A stretch of DNA of 26,669 nucleotides from JBLIKP01 sp047635375. Lineage in GTDB: Bacteria; Bacteroidota; Bacteroidia; Sphingobacteriales; Sphingobacteriaceae. Below the pieces are notes generated by a model. That model ran no database searches and was not told the origin of the DNA. It was given only the letters and a program-made list of their open reading frames with translations. A program made the position numbers and the translations under genes. Positions 23,761-26,669 of the stretch are shown here, in pieces (positions within the stretch are counted from its first letter, which is position 1; every line of letters begins with the position of its first letter). Location of the stretch: positions 1-26,669 of the forward strand of contig JBLIKP010000026.1 of assembly GCA_047635375.1 (NCBI GenBank). The letters are read 5' to 3'.

Positions 23761-25518
23761 ATGATGAAATTCAGATTCGGATGCCTTATTGCATTTCTAA
23801 TGCTTGCTGGGTGCAATAAAATTGACGTTAAGACACCGTTTGAAATTAAGGGCGATAATTATAGCGCCTCATACGAGGAGGGAATTGCATTTTACACCCA
23901 ATTGGCTAAGCTTTCCCCAAAAGCGTCTTTATTAGAGTATGGAGTTTCTGATTCGGGTGAGCCAATCTACCTTTTTGTACTATCTAAGAAAATTATAGAA
24001 GACAAAAATAGTTTACAGTTTAATAAGAAAACCGTTGTCTTAATAAATAATGATATCCATCCTGGTGAGCCAGCAGGAGTTGACGCGACAATGATGTTGG
24101 CAAGAGATATTTTAAAGGTTGATTCATTAACAAGGCTGTTGGAGCATGTTGTTGTGGGTATAATACCTTATTACAATATAGGTGGTGCCCTTAATAGAAA
24201 TTCAACAAGTCGTGCCAATCAAGTTGGGCCTGAAGAATATGGATTTAGAGGAAATGCCAAAAATTTAGACCTCAATAGGGACTTTATTAAAAGTGACTCA
24301 CGGAATGCAAAGGTTTTCGCTCAAATTTATCAGGACCTAGCACCCCATGTTTTTGTTGACAATCACACAACAAATGGAGCAGATTACCATTATCCCCTAA
24401 CACTAATTTCAACCCAAAAAGATAAGATGAATCCGCTTTTGGCAGATTTTATGACTCAGCAAATGGTCCCTCACATTGAAAGAAGGATGAAAGAAAAAGG
24501 TTATGAGGTTGTACCTTATGTTAATAGTATTGGTCAGACTCCTGAAATGGGAATCATCGGCTTCTTGGAAACTCCAAGATATTCTTCTGGGTATGCGTCA
24601 CTGTTTAATGCGATTAGTTTTATTTCGGAAGCGCATATGCTAAAGCCCTTTGAAACTAGAGTTTGGGCAACATATAACTTTAACAAAGAGCTTTTAGAGT
24701 TTTGTTCCTCGAGAAGTGAAGAGATAAATTCAAATAAGATATCCGCCGACAAAGCAACTCAAACCCAGCCTAATTTTGAACTTACGTGGGAATTAGACAC
24801 CAATGAGAAGGTCTTAATCGATTTCAAGGGGTATGATGCGGAATTCCGGCAAAGTGAGGTTACGGGTCTGCAAAGGCAATATTATAATAGAGACAAACCC
24901 TTCACAAAAAAGGTTAAATACTTTAATAAATATCGACCAACCACGGTTAAATCAAAACCTGAAGCATATATTGTTCCCCAGGCGTATTCAGAGATTGTAG
25001 ATCTTTTAAAATTAAATGGGGTTAAGATTCAGAAAATAACAAAATCTCAAAATATCGAGGTTGAATCTTATTACATAGATAACTACCAAACCTTGGGAGG
25101 GCCTTTTGAAGGGCATTACCTTCATTATAATACAAGTGTCCGCTGGGAATCCCAGTCTTACGAATTGAAAAAGGGGGACTTTTTGGTTTATTGTAATCAG
25201 GTGAGGAATAATTTTATTGTTCATGTTTTGGAGCCAGAGGGTACTGATTCCTATTTTAATTGGAATTTTTTTGACGCTATTTTAGGACAGAAGGAATATT
25301 TTTCTTCTTATGTTTTTGAGGATACGGCGGCAGAATTGCTGAGGGCAAATCCAAAGCTTAAGATTGATTTCGAATCTAAGAAAAGTCAGGATGTTGAGTT
25401 CGCCTCGAATGCGCGCGCTCAATTGAATTTTATTTATAAAAATTCTGAGTATTACGAGAAATCACATTTAAGATATCCAATAAGGCGATTGCTAGACGGC
25501 TCTCAATTATCAAAATAG
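23761..25518 (+). CDS. M14-family zinc carboxypeptidase-like lipoprotein
   Basis: A 585-residue exported lipoprotein, probably a periplasmic or surface peptidase. The signal peptide ends in LMLAGC with Cys18 lipidated. Zinc ligands: His100 and Glu103 in INNDIHPGEPAG, and His202 in FVDNHTTNGADYHYP. NLDLNRDF (168-175) contains the substrate Arg typical of M14. A candidate catalytic Glu is in ISEAHMLKPFE. The C-terminal 250 residues form a separate domain I cannot name. It follows clpS by 12 nt and converges on the DUF2490 pseudogene 43 nt away. Start could be Met1 or Met2. Confidence 0.9.
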   Translation: MMKFRFGCLIAFLMLAGCNKIDVKTPFEIKGDNYSASYEEGIAFYTQLAKLSPKASLLEYGVSDSGEPIYLFVLSKKIIEDKNSLQFNKKTVVLINNDIHPGEPAGVDATMMLARDILKVDSLTRLLEHVVVGIIPYYNIGGALNRNSTSRANQVGPEEYGFRGNAKNLDLNRDFIKSDSRNAKVFAQIYQDLAPHVFVDNHTTNGADYHYPLTLISTQKDKMNPLLADFMTQQMVPHIERRMKEKGYEVVPYVNSIGQTPEMGIIGFLETPRYSSGYASLFNAISFISEAHMLKPFETRVWATYNFNKELLEFCSSRSEEINSNKISADKATQTQPNFELTWELDTNEKVLIDFKGYDAEFRQSEVTGLQRQYYNRDKPFTKKVKYFNKYRPTTVKSKPEAYIVPQAYSEIVDLLKLNGVKIQKITKSQNIEVESYYIDNYQTLGGPFEGHYLHYNTSVRWESQSYELKKGDFLVYCNQVRNNFIVHVLEPEGTDSYFNWNFFDAILGQKEYFSSYVFEDTAAELLRANPKLKIDFESKKSQDVEFASNARAQLNFIYKNSEYYEKSHLRYPIRRLLDGSQLSK

Positions 25519-25561
25519 TTCACGAATTATCTTAAACGTGAAGTAGTAAAGTTTTAATCTA

Positions 25562-26198
25562 TTAAAGGTTGAATCCAAGCTTTACACCATATGTTCTAAC
25601 AAAGATAAATTCCGTCAATTCTTTTTCATGTAAATAGAACGCTGCAACCTTAATCTGTTTTGAAATTTTAAAGTCCAACTCACCGCCAAACCTTAATTGA
25701 GAATACTTTAATTCATTGCCAAACCTTTGATGGAAGGTTTCAATTGATACTTGTAGATCTACTATTTTGCTAAGGTTATAACCCAAGGATATTTTGTTCC
25801 TGAAAAATGAAGTCGAAAAATTTCCTTGGTAAAAAGAATTAGTAAGCCTTAGCCTATAGCTGGCTTTAAAGTCCTTGAATTTCTCTTTTAGGGTAATATT
25901 TAAAGCACTTCGTACTTCGGTTTGAATAAGTGAATCTTAGGTCGTGGCCGAATTGGGCAGTCTTGTTTAGCTTGAATTCGGTCTCAATTTCGGTGATTAA
26001 ATCTTTAAGTTGGCGAGGACCAGTAATTTGATATCTGATTTGGTCAGATAATCCGGAGTTCTATTTTTTTATAGGGGAGAGTTCAGCTTTTGAGCTTGCC
26101 CAAATGTTGGTTTCAAAATTTTGGGCTGTTAGATTTGAAAATCCAAACAGCCCAAAACATAATAATATTATTCTAACGAGTTGAAGAATTATCTTCAT
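25562..26198 (-). pseudogene. Broken DUF2490 outer-membrane protein gene
   Basis: From ATG 26198 the frame gives a signal peptide (MKIILQLVRIILLCFGLFGF then SNLTAQ) and the start of a beta-barrel (NFETNIWASSKAELSPIKK). An in-frame TAG follows at 26061-26063 (codon 46). Beyond it the same frame continues convincingly (DQIRYQITGPRQLKDLITEI, FKLNKTAQFGHDLRFTYS). It then needs a -1 correction near 25921-25923 (one extra A in an AAA run) to join the downstream frame TEVRSALNITLKEKFKDFK ... YGVKLGFNL, which ends at TAA 25562. The corrected protein would be 211 residues, a normal DUF2490 length. It overlaps the DUF4956 gene by 26 nt. Two lesions argue for decay, though sequencing errors remain possible. 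Confidence 0.85.
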
Positions 26199-26669
26199 CT
26201 TCTGGAAGTTTATAGTAAATCTTTACTCTCGCAACATCCCTTAAGAAATCAGTTCTTAAAATCTCCGCTGATTCGATTTCAAGTCCCGTGCGCTGACTAA
26301 GATCGGAGAGGAGATCATTGTAATTCTGGGGTTTTATATTCTCAATTTTTTCGTAGATGACCGTTTTTGAAAGTAATCCTGGTTTATTGAAAATTGCATA
26401 AAGAATCCAAGTTATTGAGAAGATGGCAATGTTTGAAAATGCCAATTCAATAATACTGATTTTCTTATTTGTTAGTGAATTAATAACTGCAAGAGCTATG
26501 ACCACAAAAAGAAATGACATTTCCTTAATTGGAATGGCATCTGTTCGGTAACGCATAATCGAGAAAATCGCAAATAATCCAAGTGCGAATCCAGTTTCAA
26601 TTTTTACGCTTGCCAGCAGATGGCAGACAAAGAAAATCAATGTGTTTATCATGAAATAAACAAAAGAGT
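26173..26669 (-). CDS. DUF4956 membrane protein, N-terminus cut by window edge
   Basis: The frame is open to the window edge (codons for SFVYF precede Met 26652), and the family start lies further upstream, so ATG 26652 is probably internal. At least 165 residues are visible. TM segments are followed by KIETGFALGLFAIFSIMRYR (a family hallmark, near 17-36 from Met 26652), TDAIPIKEMSFLFVVIALAV, and a soluble C-terminal domain with SAEILRTDFLRDVARVKIYY. DUF4956 proteins often sit beside VTC-type polyphosphate polymerase genes and DUF2490 barrels; here the DUF2490 gene follows with a 26-nt overlap but is broken. Function is unproven. Confidence 0.88.
   Translation of the reverse strand, partial: SFVYFMINTLIFFVCHLLASVKIETGFALGLFAIFSIMRYRTDAIPIKEMSFLFVVIALAVINSLTNKKISIIELAFSNIAIFSITWILYAIFNKPGLLSKTVIYEKIENIKPQNYNDLLSDLSQRTGLEIESAEILRTDFLRDVARVKIYYKLPEDEDNSSTR

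Noticed and set aside
25519..25561. Terminator between the M14 peptidase and DUF2490 pseudogene
   Set aside because: TTCACG/CGTGAA is only 6 bp with a 12-nt loop and no adjacent T-run, too weak to call.
26064..26070. A7 homopolymer length error as the cause of the early stop in DUF2490
   Set aside because: Adding or removing one A there leads to a new stop soon after and loses the barrel sequence; reading through TAG in the same frame preserves it, so a substitution is more likely.

Overview
The window looks like a chromosomal segment from a Bacteroidota bacterium, most likely order Flavobacteriales. It is AT-rich. Several genes have the Bacteroidota-type promoter element TAnnTTTG just upstream: tRNA-Gln, accA, cdaA and lipB. 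The gene set also fits: the tRNA-Gln/prs/rplY/pth block, tandem DUF2723 membrane proteins, CdaA, a Bacteroidota-style ClpS, and DUF4956/DUF2490. I cannot go below order level from sequence alone. No insertion sequence, prophage, CRISPR array or rRNA is visible.

Layout. (1) 1-2162, minus strand: tRNA-Gln(UUG), prs, rplY and a 3'-truncated pth, i.e. nucleotide supply and translation, with a terminator-like hairpin inside the pth coding sequence. (2) 2328-8444, plus strand: two consecutive DUF2723 (TMEM260-like, GT-C fold) membrane proteins of about 1000 residues, separated by a terminator. (3) 8439-9816: accA with its own promoter, then an intergenic stretch holding a probable small RNA with a strong terminator, and a 12-bp perfect palindrome before a TPR-like lipoprotein. 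(4) 10329-14128: a compact biosynthetic locus with a UbiA prenyltransferase divergent from a type III polyketide synthase, methyltransferase and FAD oxidoreductase operon whose genes overlap. It probably makes a modified, perhaps prenylated, phenolic or quinone lipid. (5) 14195-17804: diadenylate cyclase CdaA, an exported peroxiredoxin-like protein, an rRNA methyltransferase and a YheT-type hydrolase. (6) 17787-19079: a Wzx-like flippase. (7) 19201-23030: lipB, then a tight run of serine hydrolase, NAD-dependent epimerase-like protein, 4-TM holin-family protein and rhomboid protease. (8) 23031-25518: two terminators that may bracket a small RNA, then clpS and an M14 carboxypeptidase-like lipoprotein. 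(9) 25562-26669, minus strand: a DUF2490 outer-membrane protein gene broken by one nonsense codon and one frameshift, downstream of a 5'-truncated DUF4956 membrane protein.

Most of the window is core or envelope housekeeping. The best candidates for new biology are the type III PKS/UbiA/methyltransferase/FAD locus (with an 8-C homopolymer in ubiA), the two putative small RNAs, the terminator-like hairpin inside pth, and the decaying DUF2490 gene. Three convergent gene pairs overlap at their stop codons, an unusually tight packing.
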